Source of the DNA: Streptomyces mangrovi
GTDB lineage: Bacteria > Actinomycetota > Actinomycetes > Streptomycetales > Streptomycetaceae
Assembly (NCBI RefSeq): GCF_900114215.1
Contig: NZ_FOSG01000003.1
Location: 62,001 to 126,000, forward strand
DNA: 64,000 nucleotides
Direction: 5' to 3'
Positions 41,556 to 50,693 of the stretch are shown piece after piece. A program made the translations under genes and the position numbers. The notes beneath the pieces were generated by a model. The model worked only from the letters and a program-made list of their open reading frames with translations. It was not told where the DNA came from and made no database searches. Position 1 is the stretch's first letter, and every line of letters starts with the position of its first letter.

Positions 41556-43031
41556 TCAGTGGCGCCGCCAGGGGCCGGTGATCGCCAGCAGGATGCCGGG
41601 CTCCTGGATCCCGGCGAACAGCGTCCGGCCGTCCCCCGAGAAGCAGACCCCGGCGAACTCGCTGTACTCCGGCTCCTCCTCCGTGCCGATGTTCACCTCG
41701 TTGCGCGCGATCGGGAACGCCCGGCCGCGGTCGTCCGCGGCCATCAGGTGCTGGAGCCCCTCGCCGTCCTCGGCGATGATCACTCCGCCGTACGGCGAGA
41801 CCGTGATGTTGTCGGGGCCGTCGAGGCCGCCGGGCTCGTGCGGGTCGCGGTTGACCCCGAAGCGCAGTCTGAGGGTGAGGGTGCGGCGCCGGGGGTCGTA
41901 GAACCACACCTGGCCGTCGTGGGGCTCGCCGGGGCTGTCCTCGTCACGGGCGTAGGAGGCCACCACGTACGCGCCGCCGTCGGCCCACCACATGCCCTCC
42001 AGCTTGCGGGCGCGGGTGACCTCGTTCCCGGTGAACTGCCTGCGGACGGGCACCTCGCGGGCGTCGCGGTCGGGGACGTCCACCCAGTCGACCCCGTACA
42101 CCGTGCCGGGGCGCACCGCGCGGGAGAGGTCGTCGACGAACCGGCCGCCGGAGTCGAAGCAGCGGAACGCCTGGAGGACACCCGCGTCGTCGGCCAGTGA
42201 GCGCAGCATCCCCCGCCCGTGCCGGAAGCCGTGCGGCGGCACCCACCGGTAGAGCAGGCCGTTGGGGCCGGAGTCGTCCTCCGTCAGATACATGTGACCG
42301 CGCCGCGGGTCCACGACGACGGCCTCGTGGTCGAAGCGGCCCAGCGCCTTCAGCGGCCTGGGGTCGCGATTGGCCCGCCGGTCGCGCGGATCGACCTCGA
42401 AGACGTAGCCGTGGTCGCGGGTCATGCCCCTCTCGCCGGCCCGGTCGGAGTTCTCCTCGCAGGTCAGCCAGGTGCCCCAGGGGGTCACCCCGCCCGCGCA
42501 GTTGGTGGAGGTACCGGCGATGCCCACCCACTCGGCGAGCTTCTCCCCGTCGTGCGAGACCTCCACGACCGTGCAGCCCCCCGCGGCGGCCGGATCGTAG
42601 ACCAGCCCCTCGGCGAGCGGCACCGGATGCTCCCAGTCGCCGCGGGGACCCTTCAGCTCGTGGTTGTTGACCAGCAGCGTGCTGCCCCGGGGTCCGTCGA
42701 AGGCGGCGGTGCCGTCGTGCCCGGCCGGAGTGGGCTCGCCGGTCTCCAGCCGGGTGACGCCGCAGTGCGTGAGGACGCGGTACGAGAAGCCCGCGGGCAG
42801 GGCGAGCACCCCTTCGGGGTCGTGCAGCAGTGGCCCGTAGCCCCGCGGTGCGTCGTCCTCCCCCCGCCCGCGGTGTCCGTCACGGTCGTCGCGGTCGTCG
42901 CGGCCCGGGACGCCGAACGCGCCCGAGGTGCCGGCCAGGATGCCCGCACTGCCGGTGAGGGCGATCCCGGCCCCGGCCACGACCGACCGCCTGCTGAGGT
43001 CTGGGCGACTGACTTCGCTGCTGGTCGGCAT
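41556..43031 (-). CDS. PhoX-type alkaline phosphatase (Tat-exported)
   Basis: A 491-residue secreted protein of the PhoX/DUF839 family. The N-terminus has a twin-arginine signal (LSRRSVVAGAGIALTG) and an Asp/Arg-rich spacer. The beta-propeller body shows LLVNNHELKGPRGDWEHPVP, STNCAGGVTPWGTWLTCEEN, RFDHEAVVVDPRRGHMYLTED, PDNITVSPYGGVIIAEDG and FAGVCFSGDGRTLFAGIQEPG, the Ca/Fe-binding Glu/Asp-rich stretches of PhoX. It should release phosphate outside the cell. ATG with GGGAGAGACG upstream. Confidence 0.9.
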   Translation of the reverse strand: MPTSSEVSRPDLSRRSVVAGAGIALTGSAGILAGTSGAFGVPGRDDRDDRDGHRGRGEDDAPRGYGPLLHDPEGVLALPAGFSYRVLTHCGVTRLETGEPTPAGHDGTAAFDGPRGSTLLVNNHELKGPRGDWEHPVPLAEGLVYDPAAAGGCTVVEVSHDGEKLAEWVGIAGTSTNCAGGVTPWGTWLTCEENSDRAGERGMTRDHGYVFEVDPRDRRANRDPRPLKALGRFDHEAVVVDPRRGHMYLTEDDSGPNGLLYRWVPPHGFRHGRGMLRSLADDAGVLQAFRCFDSGGRFVDDLSRAVRPGTVYGVDWVDVPDRDAREVPVRRQFTGNEVTRARKLEGMWWADGGAYVVASYARDEDSPGEPHDGQVWFYDPRRRTLTLRLRFGVNRDPHEPGGLDGPDNITVSPYGGVIIAEDGEGLQHLMAADDRGRAFPIARNEVNIGTEEEPEYSEFAGVCFSGDGRTLFAGIQEPGILLAITGPWRRH

Positions 43032-43124
43032 CGTCTCTCCCGTCGGCTCTGCGCGATGGCACGGCGCCGACCACGATCCCGCCCTCCGGCGAACGCGGGT
43101 TGAACACGGGCCGAACCGGGCGGC

Positions 43125-44678
43125 TCAGCCGCGCGACCGCGCCCTGTACGCCGCCTTGCGGGCGTCCTTCGCCGCCTTGCGGTCGGGATGCACACGGCTC
43201 ATCGCCTCCAGCACCTCCCCGGTCGCCGGGTGGTCGACGCGCCACGCCTTGTCGAAGAAGCCGCTGTGCTGGTCGACCAGGCCCCGCACCAGCTCGCGCA
43301 GCTCCTCCGAGTCGTCCCCGCCCTCCTCGGTGGCCAGCTGGGCGGCCAGGGTGTCCACGGTCAGCCAGAACACCATCTCCTCCGACGGCGCGGGCACGTC
43401 GGCGAAGCCCCGCTCGGAGAGCCACACCCGGGCCAGTCCTCCCAGGTGGCCGTCGTCGAGGACCTCGCGCAGGGCGGGCTCGGCCTCCGCGCCGGTGATC
43501 GAGAGGGCCTGCTGGCAGGCCAGGCGACGGCGCGGCGCGTCCCGGTCGTCGCCCCGGGCGGCGGCGAGGAGTTCGCGGGCGGCCTCCAGGGGGGCGCGCC
43601 GGGCGAGCCACAGCTCGATCTCGTGGCGGGCCGCCTCCTCGCCGTGGCCGGGCAGGGCGGCCAGCAGCTCCCGGGCGCTCTCCCGCGCCAGATCGCCCAC
43701 GACCGGGGCGTGGACGCCCGCCTCCAGCAGCCGCTGCCGCAAGCCGTACAGGCCGAGCGGGGTCAGGCGGACCATGCCGTAGCGGGCCAGGTCCTCCTCG
43801 TCCGGGCCGCCGAAGTCGTCCGGTTCGTCGGGTCCGCCGGGTTCGCCGCCGTCGGCCTCCTCGATCAGGGCCTCGTCCACGGGCCGGTAGTCGACGATCC
43901 CGATCGGCTCCAGCATCCGGAACTGCTCGTCCAGCCTCACCATCGCCGTCGAGACGTCCTCCAGAACGGAGTCGGTGGGGTGCTCCATGTCCTCCGGGGC
44001 GACCATCGAGGCGGCGAGCACCGGCAGCGGCACCATCGCCCCGTCCGTCACGGCGGGGTCGGTCGCGGTCAGGACGTAGAGGTTGCCCAGGGCGCCGTCG
44101 AGGAAGTCGGCCTCCTCCTCCGGGTCCCAGTCGAGCGCGTCGAGGTCGAGGGAGTCCGGGTCGATCCGGCCGTCCTCGCCCTCGGCACCCAGTTCGCCGA
44201 GCAGATCCTCCAGGGCGGGGGCGGCGGCGTCCGCGAGGGCCGCCTCCAGGCCGTCGCGCCAGACGTCCAGTACGTCACCGGGAGCGCCCCCGGTGAGCAG
44301 GGACAGCTCCTCGCCGGGGACCGCCGTGCCGTCCCCGGCCTCTCCATCCCCGTCCGCTCCGTCGTTCTCGTCCGCCCCGCTGTCCCCGTCCGCCCCGTCG
44401 TCCTCGCGGATCTCCAGCAGACCGGTGTCCAGGGCCGTGTCCCAGGCCCGCTCGGCGTGCGCGAGCCCGTCCTCCCCGTCGAGGCCGAGGTGGGCGGCGG
44501 CCCGCTCCAGCGACTCGTCGGACAGCTCGCCCCCGGCGCCGACCCGGACTCCCTCCCCGGCCCAGCGCGCGAGCCGGGCGGCCCGGGACAGCAGTGGCGA
44601 GGCCAGCGCGTCCCGCGCCAGTTCGGCTTCGGCGGGCAGCCGTACGGGCGGCACGGTGGGACGGTCGTCACCGGTCAT
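43125..44678 (-). CDS. Large acidic hypothetical protein
   Basis: A 517-residue soluble protein. Residues about 95-125 are an Asp/Gly/Glu low-complexity run (DGADGDSGADENDGADG) and 170-190 are also acidic (DLDALDWDPEEEADFLDG). A helical domain follows, and the basic C-terminus reads HPDRKAAKDARKAAYRARSR. LTPLGLYGLRQRLLEAG resembles a winged-helix wing and HEAT-like helices follow. AGGAG lies 10 bases before the ATG. I do not recognise a function. Divergent from the secreted nuclease. Confidence 0.75.
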   Translation of the reverse strand: MTGDDRPTVPPVRLPAEAELARDALASPLLSRAARLARWAGEGVRVGAGGELSDESLERAAAHLGLDGEDGLAHAERAWDTALDTGLLEIREDDGADGDSGADENDGADGDGEAGDGTAVPGEELSLLTGGAPGDVLDVWRDGLEAALADAAAPALEDLLGELGAEGEDGRIDPDSLDLDALDWDPEEEADFLDGALGNLYVLTATDPAVTDGAMVPLPVLAASMVAPEDMEHPTDSVLEDVSTAMVRLDEQFRMLEPIGIVDYRPVDEALIEEADGGEPGGPDEPDDFGGPDEEDLARYGMVRLTPLGLYGLRQRLLEAGVHAPVVGDLARESARELLAALPGHGEEAARHEIELWLARRAPLEAARELLAAARGDDRDAPRRRLACQQALSITGAEAEPALREVLDDGHLGGLARVWLSERGFADVPAPSEEMVFWLTVDTLAAQLATEEGGDDSEELRELVRGLVDQHSGFFDKAWRVDHPATGEVLEAMSRVHPDRKAAKDARKAAYRARSRG

Positions 44679-44961
44679 GGGGGAGGGGCTCCTCGATTCG
44701 ATGAGGCGGGCGTTGTGATCGATGCCCCAGCGTAGACGGCTTCCGCTTCCGCCGTCGGGTTCACCGGCCCTTCCGCCCGCGTACACCGGGGGTCGCTTGA
44801 CAAGCACCTGACCAGAGCGGCACGTTACGCGCGTAGAAACCGCACCGTGCGAACCGTGGGCAGCGTCACCGCTTCCCCGGCGCCGCACTTCGGCTTTCCG
44901 CCGGGCACACCTGGCACGTCCAGCGCGTCCGGCACCCACAGCACCGTCCCGGAGGGACCCC

Positions 44962-46788
44962 TTGAGCAGATCCCAGGCGGCCCGTACCGCCGCACTCACC
45001 GTCGCAGCCCTGACCTCGACGCTGCTGGCCGTCCCCGCCTCGGCGGCGGAACCGGCCGACGCGGTCCGCATCCACGACATCCAGGGCGCCACCCGCCTCT
45101 CGCCGCTGGCCGGCGAGCGGGTGTCGCAGGTGTCCGGCGTCGTCACCGGCGTACGCACCTACGGCTCGCGCGGTTTCTGGATGCAGGACACCGCCCCCGA
45201 CTCGGACCCGGCCACCAGCGAGGGCCTCTTCGTCTACACCGGCTCCGCGCCCCAGGTGGCCGTCGGCGACCTGGTGAGCGTCTCGGGCACGGTCACCGAG
45301 TACCGTCCCGGCGGCAACTCCTCGGGCAACCAGACCCTCACCCAGATATCCCGCCCCCAGGTGACCGTCGTCTCCTCCGGCAACCGGCTGCCCGCCCCGG
45401 TGGCCTTGGACTCCGCCTCCGTCCCCGAGGCCTACGCGCCCCAGGGCGACCCGGCCGCGGACGGGAGCATCGAGGGGCTTCAACTGCGTCCCGGCGCCTA
45501 CGCGCTGGACCTGTACGAGTCCCTGGAGGGCATGGACGTACAGATCCGCGACGCCCGCGTGGCCGGCCCCAGCACCCGGTACGCCGAGCTGTGGGTGACC
45601 GTCAGGCCGGAGCAGAACCCCTCGGTGCGCGGCGGCACCGTCTACGGCGGCTACGACGAGCAGAACTCCGGCCGTCTCAAGGTCGAGTCGCTCGTCCCGC
45701 TGTCCCAGCAGCCCTTCCCCGCCGCGAACACCGGCGACGTGCTGGCCGGCGCCACCACCGGCCCGCTGGACTACGAGCAGTACGGCGGCTACCTGGTGGC
45801 CGCCCGCGAGCTGGGCGAGGTCGAGGACCGCGGCCCGGAGCGCGAGCGCACCCGCGCCCAGCGCCGCGGCGAACTGGCCGTGGCCACCTACAACGTGGAG
45901 AACCTCCACCCCGGCAACGACCAGGAGAAGTTCGACCGGCTGGCCCGGGGCGTGGTGGACAGCCTCGCCTCCCCCGACATCGTCGCCCTGGAGGAGATCC
46001 AGGACGACAACGGCCCGGTGAACGACGAGGTGGTCTCCGCCGACGCCACACTCGCGAAGTTCACCGACGCCATCGCGGCCGCGGGCGGCCCGCGCTACGA
46101 GTGGCGCACCGTCGACCCGGTCGACGACGCCGACGGCGGCCAGCCCGGCGGCAACATCCGCAACGTCTTCCTCTTCAACCCCGGGCGGGTCTCCTTCGTG
46201 GACCGCCCCGGCGGCGACGCCACCACCGCGGTCGGCGTGGAGCGCGAGCGCGGCCGGGCCGTGCTGACCCACTCCCCCGCCCGCGTCGCGCCGAACGACA
46301 TGGCCTGGGAGGACAGCCGCAAGCCGCTGGCCGGCGAGTTCCGCTTCCGCGGCCGCACCGTCATCGTGGTCGCCAACCACTTCGCCTCCAAGGGCGGCGA
46401 CCAGTCCCTGCACGCGGCCGTACAGCCGCCCGAGCGCTCCTCCGAGGTCCAGCGCACCGCGCAGGCGAGGGTGGTCAACCACTTCGTGCGGCAGGTGCTG
46501 GCGGTGCAGCGGAAGGCGAACGTCGTCGTTCTCGGCGACATCAACGACTTCGAGTTCTCCACCACCACCCGCGAGCTGACCGCGGGCGGCGCGCTGCGCA
46601 GCGCGGTGTTCTCGCTGCCCGAGGACGAGCGCTACACCTACGTCTACGACGGCAACGCCCAGGTGCTGGACCAGACCCTGGTCTCCCCGGGCATCCGCCG
46701 CTTCGACTACGACATCGTGCACGTCAACGCGGAGTTCGCCGACCAGGCGAGCGACCACGACCCCCAGGTGATCCGCTTCCGCCCCTGA
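44962..46788 (+). CDS. Secreted endonuclease/exonuclease/phosphatase-family protein
   Basis: A 608-residue exported protein. Signal peptide SQAARTAALTVAALTSTLLAVPASAAE. Residues about 30-290 contain an OB-like domain seen in extracellular nucleases (VSGVVTGVRTYGSRGFWMQD, SVSGTVTEYRPGG). The catalytic domain follows: VATYNVENLHPG, IVALEEIQDDNG with the metal Glu, VVANHFASKGGD with catalytic His, VVLGDINDFEFS and the terminal ASDHDPQVIRF. Likely an extracellular DNase. Start is a rare TTG with GGAGGG five bases upstream. Confidence 0.9.
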   Translation: MSRSQAARTAALTVAALTSTLLAVPASAAEPADAVRIHDIQGATRLSPLAGERVSQVSGVVTGVRTYGSRGFWMQDTAPDSDPATSEGLFVYTGSAPQVAVGDLVSVSGTVTEYRPGGNSSGNQTLTQISRPQVTVVSSGNRLPAPVALDSASVPEAYAPQGDPAADGSIEGLQLRPGAYALDLYESLEGMDVQIRDARVAGPSTRYAELWVTVRPEQNPSVRGGTVYGGYDEQNSGRLKVESLVPLSQQPFPAANTGDVLAGATTGPLDYEQYGGYLVAARELGEVEDRGPERERTRAQRRGELAVATYNVENLHPGNDQEKFDRLARGVVDSLASPDIVALEEIQDDNGPVNDEVVSADATLAKFTDAIAAAGGPRYEWRTVDPVDDADGGQPGGNIRNVFLFNPGRVSFVDRPGGDATTAVGVERERGRAVLTHSPARVAPNDMAWEDSRKPLAGEFRFRGRTVIVVANHFASKGGDQSLHAAVQPPERSSEVQRTAQARVVNHFVRQVLAVQRKANVVVLGDINDFEFSTTTRELTAGGALRSAVFSLPEDERYTYVYDGNAQVLDQTLVSPGIRRFDYDIVHVNAEFADQASDHDPQVIRFRP

Positions 46789-46809
46789 GGCGGGACGTCC
46801 CCGTGAGAA

Positions 46810-46854
46810 CCGGCCGTGCCGTCTCCCCGGAAAGCGGGGAGGCGGCACGGCCGG
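46810..46854 (+). terminator. Terminator after the secreted nuclease gene
   Basis: 20-base arms CCGGCCGTGCCGTCTCCCCG (46810-46829) and 46835-46854 with one G-U pair and a GAAAG loop, 22 bases after the stop. Confidence 0.85.
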
Positions 46855-46963
46855 CGCATCGGGGCCTCCCACGGGAACGTGCCTCGGGCCGGGGCGACCG
46901 CTGAACGAACCGGTCGGACGGCCGGTTGGACCGGCCGCTTCGGCGTGGGCCAGACTCGCCCCC

Positions 46964-47857
46964 ATGCCCGACTCCCCCTTCGGCCGCGTCGCCGCCGCCA
47001 TGATCACCCCGTTCGACTCCTCCGGCGCGCTGGACCTCCCCGGCGCCCGGCGGCTGGCCGCCCATCTGGTGGACCGGGGCGGCTGCGACGCCCTGGTGCT
47101 CAGCGGCACCACCGGCGAGTCGCCGACCACCTCCGACGACGAGAAGACCGCCCTGGTACGGGCCGTGGCCGAGGAGGTCGGCGACCGGGCCCGGATCGTC
47201 GCCGGCGTCGGGTCCGCCGACACCCGGCACTCGGCGGAGCTGGCCCGGGCCGCCGAGGAGGCGGGCGCCCACGGCCTGCTGGTCGTCACGCCGTACTACT
47301 CCCGCCCCACCCAGGAGGCCGTCGCCCGCCATCTGGCCACCGTCGCCGACGCCACCGCCCTGCCGGTGATGCTCCACGACATCCCCGCCCGCACCGGGGC
47401 GGGCACCGCGCTGACGGTGGAGACGCTGACGCGGCTCGCGGAGCACCCGCGCGTCCGCGCGGTCAAGGACTGCGCCTACGACCTGATGAAGACGGCGAAG
47501 GTGCTGGGCTCCACCGGGCTGGTCTACTACTCCGGCTGCGACGAGACGACCCTGCCGCTGCGCGCGATCGGCGCCCACGGCTGTGTGAGCACGGTCGCCA
47601 ACGTGGCGGGGCCCGCCGTACGCGGCGTCCTGGACGCCTTCGACGCCGGCGACCACACCGGGGCCGCCCGGCGCCATCGGGCCCTGGTGCCGCTGGTCGA
47701 CGCGATGATGTCCCAGGTGCCCGGCGCGGTGTCGGTCAAGGCGCTGTTCGCCGCGGCGGGACTGCCGGGCGGGCCGGTGCGCCCGCCGCTGCTGCCGGCC
47801 GACGAGGCGCTGACCGCGCGGCTGGCAGACGCCCTCAGGGCGACGCTGTCCCGGTGA
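46964..47857 (+). CDS. dapA: 4-hydroxy-tetrahydrodipicolinate synthase-like protein (DapA)
   Basis: A 297-residue DHDPS that would condense pyruvate with aspartate semialdehyde in lysine/diaminopimelate synthesis. Present: GTTGESPTT (48-56) with catalytic Thr, TPYYSRP (Tyr111/112), Schiff-base Lys168 (AVKDCAYD) and Arg143. The motif normally LYxxPxRTG reads LHDIPARTG, so the triad Tyr is His138. This may reduce activity or signal another substrate. It lies near dapD, which supports a lysine role. No ribosome site is obvious before the ATG. Confidence 0.82.
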   Translation: MPDSPFGRVAAAMITPFDSSGALDLPGARRLAAHLVDRGGCDALVLSGTTGESPTTSDDEKTALVRAVAEEVGDRARIVAGVGSADTRHSAELARAAEEAGAHGLLVVTPYYSRPTQEAVARHLATVADATALPVMLHDIPARTGAGTALTVETLTRLAEHPRVRAVKDCAYDLMKTAKVLGSTGLVYYSGCDETTLPLRAIGAHGCVSTVANVAGPAVRGVLDAFDAGDHTGAARRHRALVPLVDAMMSQVPGAVSVKALFAAAGLPGGPVRPPLLPADEALTARLADALRATLSR

Positions 47858-47882
47858 TCCGGCCCGGCGGCCCCGGGCGTGA

Positions 47883-48731
47883 TCAGGCCGGTCCGGTCGG
47901 TCCGGTCGGTCCGCTCCGGTGGTCCGGCTTGGCCCACATCCCCTGCGACCCGTGAGGCCCCCGCGGCTCCCCCGCGGCCGGCTGTCCGTCCGCGGGCGCG
48001 TCCGTCAGGTCACGCACCAGGAGGGCGGCGCCCGCGACCGCGCCCGGCATCAGGAGGACCGCGGCCAGCGGCACCAGGAAGCACAGTGCCAGCGGCGCCC
48101 CGAAGCCGACCGCGAGCGCCTTGCGCCCGCGCAGCATCCGCAGCCGCTCGCGGACGGGGATGTCACGGCGCTGCATGGCGACCGAGGCGAGTTCCAGCGT
48201 CAGGAAGAACCCCGCGACGAGCAGACCGGTGACGGGGACGACGGTCTGGCCGACGACGGGCACGAAGCCGAGCAGGAACAGCACCACGCCGAAGGGCAGG
48301 GCCCACGCCAGAACGTAGAGGCTGTCGCACAGGGAGATCCACAGTCCGCGCAGCAGCGAGACCTCCGGACCCTCGGGGCAGCCGCCCTCTGCCTCCTCGA
48401 CCTTCTCCGACAGGGACTCGTAGAAGGGGTCGCCGACCAGCAGGGTGACGGCGGTGAAGGTGAGCACCGTCATCAGCAGGCCGCCGGCGAACAGCAGCAC
48501 GGTGAAGGTGCCGCGCAGCAGGCCGGCCCAGGGCGAGGACCAGTCGTCGGCGAACGGCGTGGCCCAGGCGGCCAGGTCGTCGGCCCAGAAGCCGAGGGCG
48601 ACCAGGGCCGCCGTGTAGAGCACCAGGGTGATGAGCGCGGGCAGCAGCCCGAAGCCGAACCACCGTCCGTTGCGCAGGATCCACTTCTGGCCCCGCCCCA
48701 GGTATCGCGCTCCGGTCATGAGATCGCCCAT
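47883..48731 (-). CDS. EI24-domain integral membrane protein
   Basis: A 282-residue protein with about six membrane segments (LLPALITLVLYTAALVALGF, GTFTVLLFAGGLLMTVLTF, WALPFGVVLFLLGFVPVVG, VTGLLVAGFFLTLELAS, LALCFLVPLAAVLLMPGAVA). VGDPFYESLSEKVEEAEGG between segments is the CysZ/EI24-type signature. CysZ imports sulfate in proteobacteria; in actinobacteria the role is unproven. The C-terminal 45 residues are polar and end in a GPTGPTGP repeat. ATG 48731 or 48719. Confidence 0.85.
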   Translation of the reverse strand: MGDLMTGARYLGRGQKWILRNGRWFGFGLLPALITLVLYTAALVALGFWADDLAAWATPFADDWSSPWAGLLRGTFTVLLFAGGLLMTVLTFTAVTLLVGDPFYESLSEKVEEAEGGCPEGPEVSLLRGLWISLCDSLYVLAWALPFGVVLFLLGFVPVVGQTVVPVTGLLVAGFFLTLELASVAMQRRDIPVRERLRMLRGRKALAVGFGAPLALCFLVPLAAVLLMPGAVAGAALLVRDLTDAPADGQPAAGEPRGPHGSQGMWAKPDHRSGPTGPTGPA

Positions 48732-48747
48732 GACCGCACAGCGTAAC

Positions 48748-48778
48748 GGGCCCGCCGCCCGGTGGGAGCGGCGGGCCC
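48748..48778 (-). terminator. Terminator after dapD
   Basis: Perfect 11-base arms GGGCCCGCCGC (48748-48758) and 48768-48778 with a 9-base loop, 39 bases after the dapD stop on the minus strand. Confidence 0.75.
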
Positions 48779-48816
48779 GGCCGGCTGTCCGGCGCCGGGG
48801 TGTGCCCGGTACGGCG

Positions 48817-49815
48817 TCAGTTGTGGCTGTGCAGGGCCTCGTTCAGACCGCCCCAGGAGCCGGAGCGCTGGAGGGCCTCGACGGCTCCGGTGGTGGAGTT
48901 GCGGCGGAACAGGAGGTTGCTCGCGCCGGACATCTCCAGCGCCTTGACGACCTTGCCGTCGGGCAGGGCGACGCGGGTGCCGGCCGTCAGGTAGAGACCC
49001 GCCTCCACGATGCAGTCGTCGCCCAGCGAGATGCCGATGCCGGCCTCGGCGCCCAGCAGGCAGCGCCTGCCGATGGAGATGGTCTGCTTGCCACCGCCGG
49101 AGAGGGTGCCCATGATCGAGGAGCCGCCACCGATGTCGGAGCCGTCGTCGACGACCACGCCCGCGCTGATACGGCCCTCGACCATGGAGGTGCCCAGTGT
49201 CCCGGCGTTGAAGTTGACGAAGCCCTCGTGCATCACGGTGGTGCCGGAGGCGAGGTGGGCGCCCAGGCGCACCCGGTCGGCGTCGCCGATGCGCACGCCC
49301 TTGGGGATGACGTAGTCGGTCATCCGGGGGAACTTGTCGACGCTGGTGACCGTGAGCTGCCTGCCCTCGGCGCGGGCGGCGAGGCGGACCTGCTCGACCC
49401 TCTCGACGGGGACGGGGCCGAGGCTGGTCCAGGCCACGTTGGCGAGCAGGCCGAAGATCCCGTCCAGGTTCTGGCCGTGCGGCCTCACCAGGCGGTGGCT
49501 GAGCAGGTGCAGCCGCAGGTAGGCGTCGTGCGCGTCCAGGGGCTTGTCGTCCAGCGAGGCGATGACGGTGCGGACGGCGATGACCTCGACACCGCGGACC
49601 CGGTCCGGGCCCAGGGCCTGCGGCGCGGCGTCGCCCAGCAGCTCGGCGGCACGCTCGGCGCTCAGCCGCTCGGTGCCGGCGGGCCCGGGTGCGTCGGTCA
49701 GCTCGGGCGCGGGGAACCAGGTGTCGAGGACGGCGCCCCCCTCCAGCGCGACGGTGGCCAGTCCGGCGGCGACTGCGCCGGTCGTACGGGGTGCGGATGC
49801 GGGTGCTTCGGTCAT
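48817..49815 (-). CDS. dapD: 2,3,4,5-tetrahydropyridine-2,6-dicarboxylate N-succinyltransferase
   Basis: A 332-residue DapD of the actinobacterial type, which succinylates tetrahydrodipicolinate in diaminopimelate synthesis. The C-terminal half is a left-handed beta-helix of hexapeptide repeats ([58 protein letters not shown]). Conserved parts include [27 protein letters not shown] and the C-terminal [12 protein letters not shown] 49815; an upstream TTG at 49821 is less likely. Confidence 0.95.
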   Translation of the reverse strand: MTEAPASAPRTTGAVAAGLATVALEGGAVLDTWFPAPELTDAPGPAGTERLSAERAAELLGDAAPQALGPDRVRGVEVIAVRTVIASLDDKPLDAHDAYLRLHLLSHRLVRPHGQNLDGIFGLLANVAWTSLGPVPVERVEQVRLAARAEGRQLTVTSVDKFPRMTDYVIPKGVRIGDADRVRLGAHLASGTTVMHEGFVNFNAGTLGTSMVEGRISAGVVVDDGSDIGGGSSIMGTLSGGGKQTISIGRRCLLGAEAGIGISLGDDCIVEAGLYLTAGTRVALPDGKVVKALEMSGASNLLFRRNSTTGAVEALQRSGSWGGLNEALHSHN

Positions 49816-49846
49816 GGCCAAACGCTAACCGGACACCTTCCGCGAG

Positions 49847-49893
49847 CGCGAACCGGTCCCACCGGCCGGACGGGCCGGTGGGACCGGTTCGCG
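49847..49893 (-). terminator. Terminator between the SMR gene and dapD
   Basis: Perfect 21-base arms beginning CGCGAACCGGTCCCACCGG (49847-49867) and 49873-49893 with loop GGACG, 13 bases after the SMR gene stop (minus strand). Confidence 0.88.
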
Positions 49894-49906
49894 TGAGCAG
49901 GTCCGC

Positions 49907-50230
49907 TCAGTGACCGCCGCCGCCGAGGTTGAGGACCACCACTCCGGCGATGACCAGGAGGATTCCGGTGATCCTGACGGCGTTGACCGCCTCACCGATG
50001 AAGACCATGCCGATCACGGCGATGGCGGCGGTGCCGACGCCCGACCAGATCGCGTACGCGGTGCCCACCGACATGGTCCTGAGCGTCTGCGCGAGCAGGA
50101 CGAACGCGACGAGGTACCCGGCGGCGGTGCCCAGGGTGGGCCACAGCCGGGTGAAGCCGTCGCTGTACTTCATCGAGGTGGTCGCCAGCACCTCGGCCAG
50201 GATCGCGCAGGCCAGCATCAGATACGCCAT
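49907..50230 (-). CDS. Small multidrug resistance (SMR) family transporter
   Basis: A 107-residue EmrE/QacE-like protein with four membrane helices. Seen: the essential membrane Glu in ACAILAEVLATTSMKYSDGF, AYAIWSGVGTAAIAVIGM and the final GILLVIAGVVVLNL. SMR proteins swap protons for cationic drugs, and the SugE-like branch exports guanidinium. The WSGVGT motif with AEVLATTSMK fits the drug-export branch. Single gene between two hairpins. Confidence 0.92.
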   Translation of the reverse strand: MAYLMLACAILAEVLATTSMKYSDGFTRLWPTLGTAAGYLVAFVLLAQTLRTMSVGTAYAIWSGVGTAAIAVIGMVFIGEAVNAVRITGILLVIAGVVVLNLGGGGH

Positions 50231-50319
50231 GCGCCGAGGCTACGCAGCGGTGCGGCGGAGCCGTCGGCCGCCCCGTCCCCGCGCACGCCGCCCCCGCCCG
50301 GCCGGCGGGGAAGGCGCTG

Positions 50320-50357
50320 GGCGCCGGGCGGGGCCCACAGGGGTCCCGCCCGGCGCC
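50320..50357 (-). terminator. Terminator of the suf operon
   Basis: 16-base arms 50320-50335 (GGCGCCGGGCGGGGCC) and 50342-50357 with one G-U pair, directly after the sufT-type stop (minus strand). Confidence 0.85.
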
Positions 50358-50693
50358 TCAGACGTTGAAGCCGAGTGCGCGCAGCTGCTCGCGGCCCTCG
50401 TCGGTGATCTTGTCCGGGCCCCACGGCGGCATCCAGACCCAATTGATGCGCAGTTCGTTGACGATGCCGTCGGTCGCCGACTTCGCCTGGTCCTCGATCA
50501 CGTCGGTCAGCGGGCAGGCCGCGGACGTCAGCGTCATGTCCAGCGTGGCGGTGTTGTCGTCGTCGACGTGGATGCCGTAGATCAGGCCCAGGTTGACGAC
50601 GTCGATGCCCAGCTCGGGGTCCACCACGTCGTACAGCGCCTCGCGGACCTCGTCCTCGCTCGCGGGCTTCGTCGTGGTCGGCGTCTCGCTCAT
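50358..50693 (-). CDS. sufT: SufT/MIP18-type Fe-S assembly factor
   Basis: A 111-residue DUF59 (MIP18) protein that helps mature Fe-S proteins in the cytoplasm. Seen: VREALYDVVDPELGIDVVNL, LIYGIHVDDD and the conserved Cys in LTSAACPLTDVIEDQ. The C-terminus WMPPWGPDKITDEGREQL is typical of the actinobacterial suf-operon version. Last gene of the suf operon; its start overlaps the sufU stop by 4 bases. Confidence 0.92.
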   Translation of the reverse strand: MSETPTTTKPASEDEVREALYDVVDPELGIDVVNLGLIYGIHVDDDNTATLDMTLTSAACPLTDVIEDQAKSATDGIVNELRINWVWMPPWGPDKITDEGREQLRALGFNV

